This document shows, one piece after another, positions 14,613-24,511 of a stretch of 64,000 bases of DNA. The translations under genes were made by a program, and so were the position numbers. The stretch lies in NCBI RefSeq assembly GCF_018687715.1, contig NC_056765.1:18104394-18168393 (forward strand), read 5' to 3'. The DNA comes from Carya illinoinensis. Lineage: Eukaryota; Streptophyta; Magnoliopsida; Fagales; Juglandaceae. The notes beneath the pieces were generated by a model. It was not told the origin of the DNA. It ran no database searches and saw nothing but the letters and a program-made list of their open reading frames with translations. Every line of letters begins with the position of its first letter. Positions within the stretch are counted from its first letter, which is position 1.

Positions 14613-14875
14613 ATGCCCTTCTCTCACCTTCTCTGCCGCTCTTTCTCCACTACCCTCCAACGCAACTCCCCATCTATTGTCAAGTCCGTTTCTAGCGATA
14701 TCTACAATGATCGAAGCCTCAAACGCGTCGTCAAGAAGTTCAAGAAGTCCTCCGAGCATGAACACTTCAACCGACCATTTTATACGAAACTGTAGCCTGC
14801 CGCCTCGCCTCGGCGAAATGCTTCAACTGGATCGAAGAGATTCTCGAAGACTAGAAGAAATACGGGACCTCCAAA
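14613..14875 (+). pseudogene. Captured N-terminus of a mitochondrial PPR protein
   Basis: Starts MPFSHLLCRSFSTTLQ, a presequence-like beginning rich in S, R and T. It continues VSSDIYNDRSLKRVVKKFKKSSE and, after a frameshift near 14785, RLASAKCFNWIEEILED then TAG and KKY. This matches the start of short organellar PPR proteins (the class that reads I-x-E-x-TVRRLA..NWIEEILE-QKKY). PPR proteins bind organellar RNA. No PPR repeats remain beyond this point, so only the beginning was captured or kept. Confidence 0.65.
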
Positions 14876-14879
14876 TGGT

Positions 14880-15545
14880 TAACCTGAGCCGATTACTGTG
14901 TCGTCGCTGCAGATACTCGCATGCCCAGCTGTTGCCGTTGACCCTAGCCAGAAACAAAGGAGACCCAGCATTTATCACCATCGGCAAGGATTGCAGCGTC
15001 CTTAACCCAGCCATGGCGATCCATTTTCTCAGAGCTACAGCCCTTGGCTTTGTCGGTATAGTTGCTAGGATCTGGGCCAACAAAGGTGCGTTCACCTTGA
15101 TCTTAGATTCTTCTCACTTGAATTCCAAGTACTACTGCTCTCTCCATGTGTCTATGTCCATCGCCTATGGCCTTTCCATCCCTGAGGGTACATACTGTCC
15201 TACCTATGCTCGTTGGGTGTGGTAGAGATGCCTCTAGACCGCTGGCCAGGAAAGTGGTTATGTTATTGCACTTGCATCTGGTTACCCCAGGCTTGATCAG
15301 CTGTTGTTATTCCTCAAGGGAGGTAGTGAGCATGGCGTCAAAAGAACATGTGTTCATATTCTTACTGCTGACCGTGATGTTTTGGATGGTAAGATTTATA
15401 AAGTTTTCTTTGGTGGAACAATAATCAAACATCCAACGACACTGGGACGATCTGGCTCTCGTTACTTGTATGAATTTTTTGACCAAGCATGGATGGAAGC
15501 TATGGCGCCTCAGATGTTTGACAAAATGCTTGAAAAAAACTTATG
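14880..15545 (+). pseudogene. Captured gene fragment, not identified
   Basis: Long open stretches in the sense direction of the element, with base composition like coding DNA (higher GC than the flanks). The clearest piece (15304-15545) reads TADRDVLDGKIYKVFFGG, then HPTTLGRSGSRYLYEFFDQ and ends MFDKMLEKNL-stop. Several frames are needed to follow it. I do not recognise the family; a protein search with this segment would decide it. Confidence 0.4.
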
Positions 15546-15714
15546 ATTGTTTTACAGCCTTCTGGTTCCATTTGCATTAGTCTGGTGTCTAGAGTTAGAG
15601 TTGGATGGCTAGCAAAAATTGGGCTGACAAAAATGGTAAATTATGCTCTTGGGTTCTTAACACTAGGAAACATGTGGGTTAATGCAATATCATAAGTCTT
15701 CCAGTCTCAAGGTT

Positions 15715-15950
15715 CACAGCATGAGCTACTGAGGTTTTTCCCTTCCAAGGGAGTTGATGTTAACTCACAAGGCGATGTTGGTACTCCCCTAATTTGGACT
15801 GCTGTTCAGGGAAGGAAAGTGGCAACTGGGGCATTGACAACCTTAAAGTTGTCAAGGCAGTAAGGTACTAAAATGGATTTTGGCATTGGTGGAGCAAACC
15901 CCGTGCAGATTGCTGTCGATAATGGGAGTTTGGAGACCTTCCTCCTTGAG
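15715..15950 (+). pseudogene. Captured ankyrin-repeat fragment (ankyrin-TPR type)
   Basis: Reads HELLRFFPSKGVDVNSQGDVGTPLIWTAVQG and further on PVQIAVDNGSLETFLL. This corresponds to two repeats of plant ankyrin-TPR proteins (pattern LL-FLLSKGVDVNS..GTPL-WAA). A frameshift and stop lie between them (near 15860). Downstream to 16198 an ORF continues (MTEIGALVELCQTICGTL) whose family I do not know. It is cut by the gypsy insertion at 16199. Confidence 0.6.
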
Positions 15951-16198
15951 GAGAATTTTTTGGTTAAAAATCAGAAAAATCGGCTCTTTTAAGTATCAAT
16001 TTATTGGCCTTTTGATAGAGGAAAAGGAACTGAGAGAAATCATTGACGAAATTTGGGATAATATTTTTTGTCTCTTTGGTTTTGATTTTTATCTTAACGT
16101 GGTTCTTCACAAGGATGACAATGGGACCATTTATCTCCCAAATCCGATGACTGAAATTGGTGCACTTGTTGAACTATGCCAAACAATTTGTGGAACAT

Positions 16199-16714
16199 TG
16201 TAACACACCCGAACAGTAAATCATAAATGCACAGGAAAATCGCTCACTTTGAGGGGAGCTCCTCCAGAATATAGATAGGGAAAAGAGAGAAGAAAGGGTA
16301 AAGGAAAGTTGGGTTTTTGCTATTACTTTTCAGATGAAAACCTACAGTATAGACGGCGCCTGATATAAGGTCCCCATCTTTATATTCTGGAAAAGGAAAT
16401 GGGCCATGAGCCGACTACTCAACTGGACTTAACCCAAAAGAAAATAAAGGCAGTAGAATTAAAAGAAGACAACATAACATACTCGGGCCCCCTGATTAGC
16501 CCGTGACCACTAGACTCTAATTGACCCAACAGAGGGACCAGCCCAGCTTTGACCTTGGAAACATCTCCCTAAGTGTTGACCGAAGCTTCCGTTCAGACCA
16601 TTTCAGATCTTCATTTTAGACCTAGCCGATATTGCCTAGGACTCCTTTTCTTCATCTCCATTGGCCGCCGCTCCTACTGCTTCTTCTAAGGTCCACGCCA
16701 GTACCTGTGTAACA
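16199..16714 (-). repeat. 3' LTR of the gypsy chromovirus
   Basis: 516 bp, TG...CA. It carries about 10 extra bases (TGATATAAGG) relative to the other LTR. Confidence 0.93.
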
Positions 16715-16725
16715 AATCCTCCCCG
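16715..16725 (-). other. Polypurine tract
   Basis: On the minus strand ACGGGGAGGATT directly precedes the 3' LTR; it primes plus-strand DNA synthesis. Confidence 0.75.
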
Positions 16726-16726
16726 T

Positions 16727-16942
16727 TTAAAACACCTTGTCCTCAAGGTGGGGGAACCAATCCTTGAGCTGGGAGTACATCTCCCACGTTGCGTCCTCGG
16801 GAGCTTGCCCCTGCCACTGCACAAGCAGTTCGGCCTTAGCCCGGTTCCCCACTTTCTTCATGCGCCGGTCGAGTACTTTGATGGGTTCCGGAATCAAGAT
16901 CCCTTGGTGGTCCACGGGAGGCAGGGTCGGTATGGCAGTCAC
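16727..16942 (-). pseudogene. Chromodomain C-terminus of gypsy pol
   Basis: After a TAG (16967-16969) the same frame continues through LKRKLG to PEPIKVLDRRMKKVGNRAK, LLVQWQGQAPEDATWE and WFPHLEDKVF. This is a chromodomain-like tail (the W-x-G-x-x-x-E-D-A-T-W-E pattern) that in chromoviruses steers integration towards marked chromatin. The final H-L-E-D-K-V-F sits directly before the purine tract. The same ending occurs in both gene-capturing elements of this window, which ties them to this lineage. Confidence 0.8.
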
Positions 16943-16966
16943 TCGGGTTCCCAGTTTTCGTTTGAG

Positions 16967-18313
16967 CTAGGACACGTGGAAGGTGACATGGATCCGTGAG
17001 CTTGTGGGTAGATCCAGCTTATACACAGTGGCTCCGACCCTCTGGATTACTTTGAATGGGCCAAAAAATCGGGGAGCTAGCTTGAGGTGGCGGCGCTGGG
17101 TTACGAAGGTCTGCCGATATGGTTGAAGACGCAGGTATACCCATTTGCCCACTATGAACTCTTGCTCTTTTCTTTTCAAGTCAGAATATTTTTTCATTCT
17201 CTGCTGGACTCTGTGTAAATTATGTTGAAGAAGCTTGGATATTTGGTCTCTGTTGCGTAGTGTAGAGTCCACCGTGTCCATTATAGCGGTTCTCGGTGTG
17301 TAGTCCAGCCACCTGGGTGGGGGGAAGCCGTATAAGGCTTCAAATGGAGTGATTTTTGTAGAGTGGTGCTGAGTGGAATTATACCACCACTCAGCCAAGG
17401 GAATCCATGTTGCCCAATCTTTGGGCCTGTCACCAGCGAAGCAACGCAAGTAGTTTTTGACCATTTTATTGACGGCCTCTGTTTGACCATCGGTCTGGGG
17501 GTGGTAAGCGGTGCTTAGGGCCATCTGAACTTCCTGTAGGGAGAAGAGCTCCTGCCAAAACTGACTGGTGAAGGTGCTATCTCTGTCTGAGGTGATAGAC
17601 AGAGGTAAGCCATGCAACCTGAGTATGTTCTTTAGAAACAGATCAGCCACCACCTTAGCTGTGTAGGGGTGCTTTAGGGGTACAAAGTGACTAGATTTCG
17701 TCAAGCGATCCACCACAACCCAGAGGCAATCAAATTCGTGGGAGTTGGGTAACCCGTCAATGAAATCCATGGTTATGTGGGTCCAAGGTTGGGTGGGTAT
17801 GGGAAGGGGCTGCAGTAAGCCACTAGGCAGTGTGTTATCCACTTTAACTCTTTGACACGTATCACAAGCCCTTATGAATTTCTTGAGATCTGTTTTTAAT
17901 CCGTGCCAATAAAAGTCCCTCCTCAACTGATGGATGGTTTTGTCATATCCCGAATGCCCCCCCCCCCCCCAGGGGTTGCTATGTGTCAGTTCCATGAGCT
18001 TGCTCTTGAACCCTTGATCATTAGGGATGTACAACTGATTTTTGTAGAGGAGTAGCCCTTCCCTCATGGTGTATTTTGACCCCAATTTACCTTCTGTGTA
18101 TCGTTGTATGAGATCCTTGAGCTGTGTGTCCGAGTTATAGGCTTTCTTAAGATCCTCCATCCAATCCACCGTGGGGAAGGAAATCAGCATTAGGGTCCCC
18201 TCTTGTTCTTTCCCTTTCCTTGATAAGGCATCCGCTACCTGATTTTCTGAATCTCTCTTGTATTCTACTATAAAGTCATAACCCAGTAGCTTGGTAATCC
18301 ATCTTTGTTGCAT
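16967..18313 (-). pseudogene. Gypsy integrase (with end of RNase H)
   Basis: 448 residues. It starts inside the RNase H end (DFIVEYKRDSENQVADALSR). The H-H-C-C zinc region follows (HSGYDKTIHQLRRDFYW, ACDTCQRVK). The catalytic core shows MDFIDGLP (first Asp), TSDRDSTFTS (second Asp; family usually SDRDxxF) and TDGQTEAVNK (Glu), so the D-D-E triad is intact. A run of 14 C (17957-17970) encodes four extra-looking glycines (WGGGGHSG) just before a zinc-binding His. The frame ends at a TAG at 16967 where related elements read through into the chromodomain. An upstream stop (LLD-TAG-K) separates it from RT-RNase H. Confidence 0.92.
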
Positions 18314-18345
18314 GGGTGTGCCTATTTTCTAGTCCAATAAATGTT

Positions 18346-19614
18346 TCAGACTTTGTTGTTCAGTCTGGACCACAAAAGTTTGCCCCAAGAGGTAGGGTCT
18401 CTCCACTTGAGGACCACCGAGACGAGGGCAAACAATTCTTTTTCATACGTTGACATCCCAAGTGCCCGACCTTTCAAAGCTTGGCTGTAAAAGGCAATGG
18501 GTTTGCCTTGTTGCATAAGGACAGCCCCTACTGCTATCCCGGATGCATCACACTCAATGGTGAAGGGGGTGCTGAAATCTGGTAGTGCCAAGACAGGTGG
18601 CTGAGTTATAGCCTCCTTCAGCTTGAGAAAGGCCACCTTAGCTTCTTCACTCCATTGAAATCCCTCCTTTTTGAGCATCCTCGTCAGTGGGGAAGCAATT
18701 CCACCATAACCCTTAATGAACCTGTGATAGGATCCCGTTAACCCCAAAAATCCATGCAAGGCTTTCATGGATCGAGGTAGGGGCCACTCCACCATGGCCT
18801 TAAGCTTCTCGGGGTCAGCTCTCACTCCTTGAGTAGAAATCAAGTGACCGAGATAGGCCACCTCCTTGCACCACAGTGAGCACTTAGACTGTTTTGCATA
18901 AAGTTGGTGCTGTCTAAGGGTCTCCAATGCCACCTGGAGGTGCTCAAGATGTTCCCCTTCTGTTTTGTTGTACACAAGAATATCGTCAAAGAAAACAAGA
19001 ATAAATTTCCTTAAGTAGGGACGAAATACCTCGTTCATCAAACTTTGGAAGGTAGATGGGGCATTAGTAAGGCCAAATGGCATTACTAAAAACTCATAGT
19101 GTCCCTCATGAGTCCTAAAGGCTGTTTTGGGCACGTCATTGGGCTTAACCCAGATTTGATGGTATCCGGACCTTAAATCCAGTTTGGAGAAAATAACCGA
19201 CCCTTGCAACTCATCCATCAGATCCACCACAGGGATGAGAAATTTATCCTTAATGGTAACGCTGTTCAACCCCCTGTAATCTACACATAAGCGCCATGTG
19301 CCATTTGCCTTACGAACCAGCAACACCGGTGAAGAGTATGGGCTTTGGCTTGGTTGTATGACCCAAGAAACCAGTAATTCCTTCACTATTTTTTCAATCT
19401 CATCGTTTTGGTAGTAAGGGTAGCGGTAGAGTCTTATGGAAATGGGTTGGGTATCAGGCATTAAGTTGATGGAGTGGTCATGGTTTCTCCGAGGGGGTAG
19501 CCCCTGTGGTTCAGAGAAAAGTTCTTTATACTGGTCCATAAGGGCCAGAATTGGTGCTGCTACCACACTTTCAGCTTGCTGCACCTGGTTTTCTGGGCTC
19601 TCCATTAACTGCAA
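18346..19614 (-). pseudogene. Gypsy reverse transcriptase and RNase H
   Basis: Follows the gag-protease frame directly and in the same frame after one TAA. RT motifs in order: NGTWRLCVDYRGLN, FSKLDLRSGYHQI, FLVMPFGLTNAPSTFQ and the catalytic FFDDILVY (18985-19010 region; Y-x-D-D class with F in place of Y). The RNase H part follows: PFTIECDASGIAVGAVL and STYEKELFALV. Near 18400 one base is gained or lost, shifting LKWRPYLL to a wrong frame that ends at 18346. The RNase H is therefore cut from its C-terminal half and the integrase. Confidence 0.93.
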
Positions 19615-19620
19615 AATGAC

Positions 19621-21222
19621 TTATTTAGACTCTAACTTATTGGATCTGTTTAGAGCCCCTTTTTCTATCAATTGTACAGCTACCAAGCCCTGCAACTTTA
19701 CTTCACTTCCCCCGTATAAAAATTGCATCAACAATTTCTCAAAGTCCCACAATATTGATCCCAGCTCCCTAAGCCATTTAATTCCAAGTACCATGTCACA
19801 CCCGGCTAAAACCAGCACCTGTACTTCCACACTAAAGGTAGTTCCTTGAATACAAACTTTCACATCACTGCATTTGCCCTCACTAGGAATAATCTCTCCA
19901 TTTGCAACTCTAACCTTGACTGTTTCTTTTTTATCCACAGGTAATCTTGCTTGATGAACAATGGCCAGGTCTAAGAAGTTGTGTGTTGATCCCATATCAA
20001 TCAAGATCATCACGCAGCTGTTCTGAATCTGTCCTTTTACCTGCATGGTCCGTGGGTTATGGGAGCTGATTATTGCATGGAGTGAAATTTCTGGTTGCTC
20101 TTGGGTTGAGCATAACTCCATGGGAGTCGTTTCTTCCTTCTGGTCAGGTTGTTTCTCCTCCACAACCTCTTCCACAATTTGTTCTAGCAAGACATCTTCC
20201 AACAGGTATAGCTTTGGATTTGTACATTTATGCTTGGGGCTCCATTTTGCCTCACAGTGATAGCATAGTCCCTTCTCCCTCATTTCTTTCATTTGGCTTT
20301 GACTGATTTTTTGGATTTGCAAGTTGGGTTTGTGGTTGGTTTTGTGGTTATATGTTGTGTGGTGGAAGGGATTTTTTAGGATACCGTGGTCAGGTGAGTA
20401 GGATGGGGGGTTTGAAAAGGCTCTGGGTCCTTTTTTGGTTAAGTTTAAGTCTTCTTCTTGGAGTTTAACTAGGCTGTAAGCAGAAGATAGGTCCATTGGG
20501 TTGAACATCCTCATAGTGATTCTTATGTCATCCTTGAAGCCACTTAGGAAGCAACTCAGTTTGTAAGAGTCTGATAGGCCCCTCAGTCTATTGGCCAATG
20601 TTTCAAACCGAGCCTTGTACTCTTCAACAGAGTGAGTTTGCCTTAATCTAGTGAGGGACTCCATGGGGTCATCATAAGCATTGGGTCCAAATCTCATTAA
20701 TAAAGAGTTAATAAATGCTTCCCAACTAGAAATCTGCCTGGTCTCTTCCATCCCTTGAAACCATATTAATGCTTTTCCTTCCATGTGAAATGATGCAAGT
20801 TTTATCCGGTGTTGTGGAAGTGTATTATGAAATGAGAAAAACTGATTTACCTTGTAAATCCAGCCTGCAGGATCCTCCCTATTGAATAACGGAAAGTCTA
20901 GGCGCACTGTTCTAGTATGAACCTCCCCCGTGGGCGGTGGTTGCTGGTTGTGTTGATGATTCTCGGGATTGCTTTGCATATGAGCATCCAAAAATGATCC
21001 ATGGGGACTGCCATGAGAGCTCCTTCTCTGTAACTCTACAGTTATGACAGCAAGCTGCAGCACCATTGCCTCCATTTGTGTCTTCATAGCTCCCATTTCA
21101 ATCTCAAATTGTAAACGCTGGGATTCAGAGGATTTTTTTAGGTCCTGATATTGAGAATCAGTAGATTTTTTCAGGGCATTGAACTCTTCTTGTAGCTGGT
21201 TTTGTCTAGTTCCTTCTGCCAT
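19621..21222 (-). pseudogene. Gypsy gag and aspartic protease
   Basis: 533 residues from MAEGTRQNQLQ. A coiled-coil N-terminus (residues 1-65) is followed by the retrotransposon gag domain (about 105-265; LDFPLFNREDPAGWIYKVNQFF). A zinc knuckle CYHCEAKWSPKHKC lies near 318. An aspartic protease (about 380-500) follows. The protease active site reads LIDMGSTHNF, where D-[ST]-G is required, so the Thr/Ser is replaced by Met (a single-base ACG to ATG change). The frame closes with a TAA at 19621-19623; the RT frame continues in register, so in the ancestor this was one long gag-pol frame. Confidence 0.92.
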
Positions 21223-21242
21223 TTATTTCAATAAGATGCACA

Positions 21243-21261
21243 GGATAGCCTCTAGATACCA
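21243..21261 (-). other. Primer binding site of the gypsy element
   Basis: Minus strand TGGTATCTAGAGGCTATCC starts two bases inside the 5' LTR. It resembles the initiator-Met type TGGTATCAGAGC with an extra base. Confidence 0.7.
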
Positions 21262-21263
21262 CT

Positions 21264-21769
21264 TGTAACACACCCGAACAATAAATGATAAATGCACAGG
21301 AAAATCACTCACTTCGAGGGGAGCTCCTCCAGAATATAGATAGGGAAAAGAGAGAAGAAAGGGTAAAGGAAAATAGGGTTTTTGCTATTACTTTTCAGAT
21401 GAAAACCTACAGTATAGACGGCGCCCCATCTTTACATTCTGGAAAAGGAAATGGGCCATGGGCCAACTACTCAATTAGACTTAACCCAAAAGACTAAATA
21501 AAGGCAGTAGAATTAAAAGAAGACAACATAACATACTCGGGCCCACTAATTAGCCCATGACCACTAGACTCTAATTGACCCAACAGAGGGCCCAACCCAG
21601 CTTTGACCCTGGAAACATCTCCCTAAGTGTTGACCGAAGCTTCCGTTCAGACTATTTCGGATCTTCATTTCAGACCCAGCCGATATCGCCTAGGACTCCT
21701 TTTCTTCATCTCCATCGGGCCGCCGCTCCTACTGCTTCTTCCAAGGTCCACGCCGGCAGCTGTGTAACA
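21264..21769 (-). repeat. 5' LTR of the gypsy chromovirus
   Basis: 506 bp, TG...CA, followed by AACAC, the partner of AACAT at 16194-16198. Confidence 0.93.
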
Positions 21770-21865
21770 AACACGCCCAGTGGCAGCTGTTGGGCATTAC
21801 TTGTTGAACTCGAGAAATGTCCTGCATTCGCATGAAGTTGCTGGAAGAATTGCTATCCTTGTTAT

Positions 21866-22150
21866 TGAGGGATCTCATGTCACCATTACTAAAAGTATGA
21901 AACTTTGAGTCTTTAATTTCGTACATGGTGATGATGGACTGGGCACCCAAAATATTTCTCAACCAAAACTCTATCCTAGAAAAGTGACAGTGGTGGCACC
22001 AGGCCCACTTACAGATATGGCATGGCATTAGCGCTCCAACAAAATCCTGCATATAAGAACATTGGGCAGATTGTTATTCTTGGTAGTGCTTTCGGAGTAA
22101 ATGGGTTTGTGAATTCAGCAGTAGAAACCAATCTTCTTGGTGATCCAGAC
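21866..22150 (+). pseudogene. Captured nucleoside hydrolase fragment
   Basis: Sense-strand fragment matching plant inosine/uridine-preferring nucleoside hydrolases (purine and pyrimidine ribonucleoside salvage). It reads EGSHVTITKSMKL, then FVHGDDGLGTQN, LYPRKVTVVAPGPLT, and after a shift QNPAYKNIGQIVILGSAFGVNG and NLLGDPD. The family pattern is VHG-DGLG-Q.., GPLTN-A-A, IVxLGGAF-xxGN-NPxAExN. About 20 residues after GLGTQN are missing (a skipped or deleted segment). A TGA lies at 21906-21908. At GDPD it joins the HSP90 fragment without a gap. Confidence 0.75.
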
Positions 22151-22507
22151 TACAGCAAGTCCTACGATGCATTCTCTAAGAACCTCAAGCTCGGTATCCA
22201 TGAGGATTCTCAAAACAAAACAAAGCCTGCTGAGTTGCTCCACTGCCCCTCCACCAAGAGTGGTGATGAGAAGACCAATTTGAAAGATTATATGACCAGG
22301 ATGAATGAAGGCCAGAGCGACATTTATTATATTTTTGAAGAAAGTAAGAAGAGACTGGTGAACTCCTCATTCCTGAAAATGCTTAGGAAGAAGGCTTATG
22401 AGGTTCTCTTTATGGTTGGTGCCATTGATGAGAATGTTGTTGGTCAGCTCAGGGAAATTAAAAGTAAGACACTAGTCTCAACTACAAAGGGAGCACTGGA
22501 GCTTAAT
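22151..22507 (+). pseudogene. Captured HSP90 middle-domain fragment
   Basis: Reads YDAFSKNLKLGIHEDSQNKTK, STKSGDEKTNLKDYMTRM, EGQSDIYYIFEESKK, FLKMLRKKAYEVLFMVGAIDE and GQLREIKSKTLVSTTKGALEL. These are consecutive signature blocks of the middle to C-terminal part of cytosolic HSP90 (DYVTRMKEGQxDIYYITGESKK). The frame is open for 119 residues, fused in frame to the nucleoside hydrolase piece before it, and ends next to the chromovirus tail. The changes (for example ITGESKK to IFEESKK) suggest no selection as a chaperone. Confidence 0.88.
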
Positions 22508-22509
22508 TG

Positions 22510-22542
22510 CATCTTGTGGATAAGGTGCTTTGAGGGAGAGGG
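22510..22542 (+). other. Chromovirus pol tail plus polypurine tract
   Basis: CATCTTGTGGATAAGGTGC encodes H-L-V-D-K-V-L then TGA, followed by GAGGGAGAGGG just before the 3' LTR. Homologous to the gypsy ends near 16727 and 27949. Confidence 0.75.
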
Positions 22543-22544
22543 TT

Positions 22545-22908
22545 TGCCACACTCCGGCTTGCAAGACTAGCTTATATCGACAGAAGGGCCCAAGGACCGC
22601 GTCCTAGCTTGTTCCGTGAATTTCCTCTTTATAGTTTGTTTTACTATTTTGTTGGACTTCTAATTGTAGTCTGTAATGGGCTTGAGCATAAGAGTAGTCT
22701 TTTATGTGAGTATCTAATTATGATGTTATTAGTACGGGCCCATCTGTGGGATAGCTTCGGTAATACTTCATACTATATGTACTGAGCAAAGGCCCTAGGG
22801 AGATTATTTGAATGATATAAAATTTTCTCTCTCTCATTTTCTTGAAGGGGCTCCCCTTTAAGAGAACAAATCAATATTATCTTCTTTGAATTCCTGAGGT
22901 GTGTTACA
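22545..22908 (+). repeat. 3' LTR of the gene-capturing element
   Basis: 364 bp, TGCCACACTCCGG...GTGTTACA, followed by CATTT. Confidence 0.88.
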
Positions 22909-22913
22909 CATTT

Positions 22914-24511
22914 GCAGAAAATGTAGAAACAAAATTACATGAAATTTGTAATAGATTTTTAAATTTGTAATAGATTTTTACTTTGTTAGTAGTGGGTTTC
23001 TATGCCAAATGGCTCAATGTTCTCAGTTTCGATGGTTTCTGTGTCAGTCGATCTCTAGCTCCAATTATCTTGCAGATCGATGGTTGGGCCATCTACTGCA
23101 AATCATATCAAATCAATTTCTCATTCGGTCTCTAGCTCCTTTCTAACCAAGAATCTGTACACTCTGAAATCATGTGGCACAAACCTAGAACCTGTAACCC
23201 AAATTGGTCAAAATTTCAGAGGTGGAGTGGCTAGGGTTTGAGAGAGGATGGCAGGAACAATTTCAAATTGAGTACTGATTGGCTTGAAAATAGATGGGCG
23301 GGTCTTTCTTTTATGAGGTCGGCCACGCGTCTCCTCGTCGTGGTGGGACCGCCGGCGGCGGGTCGTGGGCTACCGTTGCATGAGTTGCTCGAGACTGCAC
23401 CGGACGACGACATGGCCGGACCGGTTTTAAAAGCGAAGAAAAAAAAAAAATGAAAACCAATCCCAGACAATGAGAAAATAATGGGAAACAAACAGAAACA
23501 AGAGAGAGGAAAAAAAAAAAAAAAGAGAAAAAGGGTTTTTGCGGTTTGGGAGGGAGTGAAGGAGAGAGAGAGGGAGGGATCCGTCGGTTGAGGCTTCTTT
23601 GGCTTTTGGTTGTTCGGGTTCCGTACTCTATGGTTAAATTGTTAATAGAAACTTTAACCTATTTCTGTTTCAAAGTGTTTCTGTACAGAGGCACCTCTGT
23701 ATCTCTCTCCCTCTCTATATGTCCAGGAGTCCTGAACTTCTATGGGCTTTTTATCATTTGTTGAAAGAGCAGAATGACGTAACTACCCTTAATATTATTT
23801 CGCCCAATAGGAATACAAAAAGACTGAAACATATAATTAAAATACCATTAAGATCGTTGTCAAGCTTTCCATTTTGCTTTAAGCGTTCTTACCATTTTGC
23901 TTCAATTATAATTACCTACTTCCTTTTATTGCAATCTCCGTTTCAGGCTTTTTTTTTTTTTATATAACAAAAGTTCTTTATATATAATAATAATATATAA
24001 ACACGTACGTCAGAAATGACAATACAGTACTAATTGTTTAAAAGAATTGTAAATGTCATTTTTAGAATCCAAAAAGACGAGCGAATACAGTTTTATTAAT
24101 TAACAAAGTCAATGGTTAGTCGAAGGAAATTGATGATAAATTTAGTATTTAATTAGTCGATTTTGGTTGGGAGAAAAGCAGGAAAAAAGATGGTTGTTTT
24201 TATCTTCATTTGTTTGGCTGTTCGGTACTAAACAGTCTAAACTTCCCTTTGGCGGCCTAACATAATGATTATGTGTCATGTATATTTGCACGTGTGTATA
24301 TCAATATATTTGAATAGATTCTATTTAAATAGTGAAAATATTTTATCTTATTTTATTATTATATTTTTATAAAATTTTTATATAAAATATAATAAATAAT
24401 TACGTTTTGATCTGTTTTTTTTTTTTTTCAAGAAAAAAATTAAAAAGGCTACCGCATGTAAAAAATTGGACCCTACGTTTTCTATGCGAGTAATGCTAAA
24501 TCTACCGAATG
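22914..24511. other. Unique-looking segment between two LTR elements
   Basis: Holds a GC-rich island (23270-23440) with a short minus-strand frame described separately, CT-rich sequence above it, and an AT-rich part with relict MITE blocks at about 24305-24420 (TATAAAATATAATAAATAA). Confidence 0.5.
23231..23413 (-). CDS. Possible first exon of an unidentified gene
   Basis: Minus-strand frame from ATG 23411-23413: MSSSGAVSSNSCNGSPRPAAGG then TTTRRRVADLIKERP, closing at 23231. The island is GC-rich, and upstream on that strand is a CT-rich stretch (23470-23600) typical of plant 5' UTRs. It lies only 0.3 kb from the end of the LTR element at 22908, which may have cut the gene off. A longer upstream ATG in the same frame (23489) gives a Phe-rich start and looks accidental. 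I do not recognise the protein; it may be a broken gene start. Confidence 0.3.
   Translation of the reverse strand: MSSSGAVSSNSCNGSPRPAAGGPTTTRRRVADLIKERPAHLFSSQSVLNLKLFLPSSLKP

Larger units (their letters stand above)
16199..21769 (-). mobile_element. Complete Ty3/gypsy chromovirus, nested insertion
   Basis: LTRs at 16199-16714 and 21264-21769 start TGTAACACACCCGAACA and end TGTGTAACA. Flanks AACAT and AACAC (4 of 5) are the likely target duplication. On the minus strand the order is LTR, primer site, gag, protease, RT, RNase H, integrase, chromodomain, purine tract, LTR. By-eye comparison of the LTRs shows roughly 30 substitutions plus small indels in about 506 bases (near 6 percent), so it is not a fresh insertion. 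All domains are present, but several in-frame stops and one frameshift disable it. It splits the ankyrin/unknown fragment from the nucleoside-hydrolase fragment of the older host element. Confidence 0.95.
12264..22908 (+). mobile_element. Non-autonomous LTR element carrying host-gene fragments
   Basis: Direct LTRs lie at 12264-12863 and 22545-22908. The first is longer because of a MITE. Flanks are TATTT and CATTT (4 of 5 match), a likely target duplication. A primer site TGGTATAAGAGAC follows the 5' LTR. The 3' LTR is preceded by a stretch reading H-L-V-D-K-V-L-stop and a purine tract, the same 3' end as the gypsy chromovirus nested here. Between these ends I find no gag, RT or integrase of its own. 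Instead there are plus-strand fragments of PPR, an unidentified gene, ankyrin, nucleoside hydrolase and HSP90 genes, all in the sense direction. The complete gypsy copy (16199-21769) is a later insertion. Helitron or Pack-MULE capture before entry into the element is an alternative I cannot exclude. Confidence 0.75.

Noticed and set aside
22151..22507. A working HSP90 or HSP90-like gene
   Set aside because: Only about 119 residues of a protein of about 700, with replaced conserved residues and retroelement ends directly beside it.
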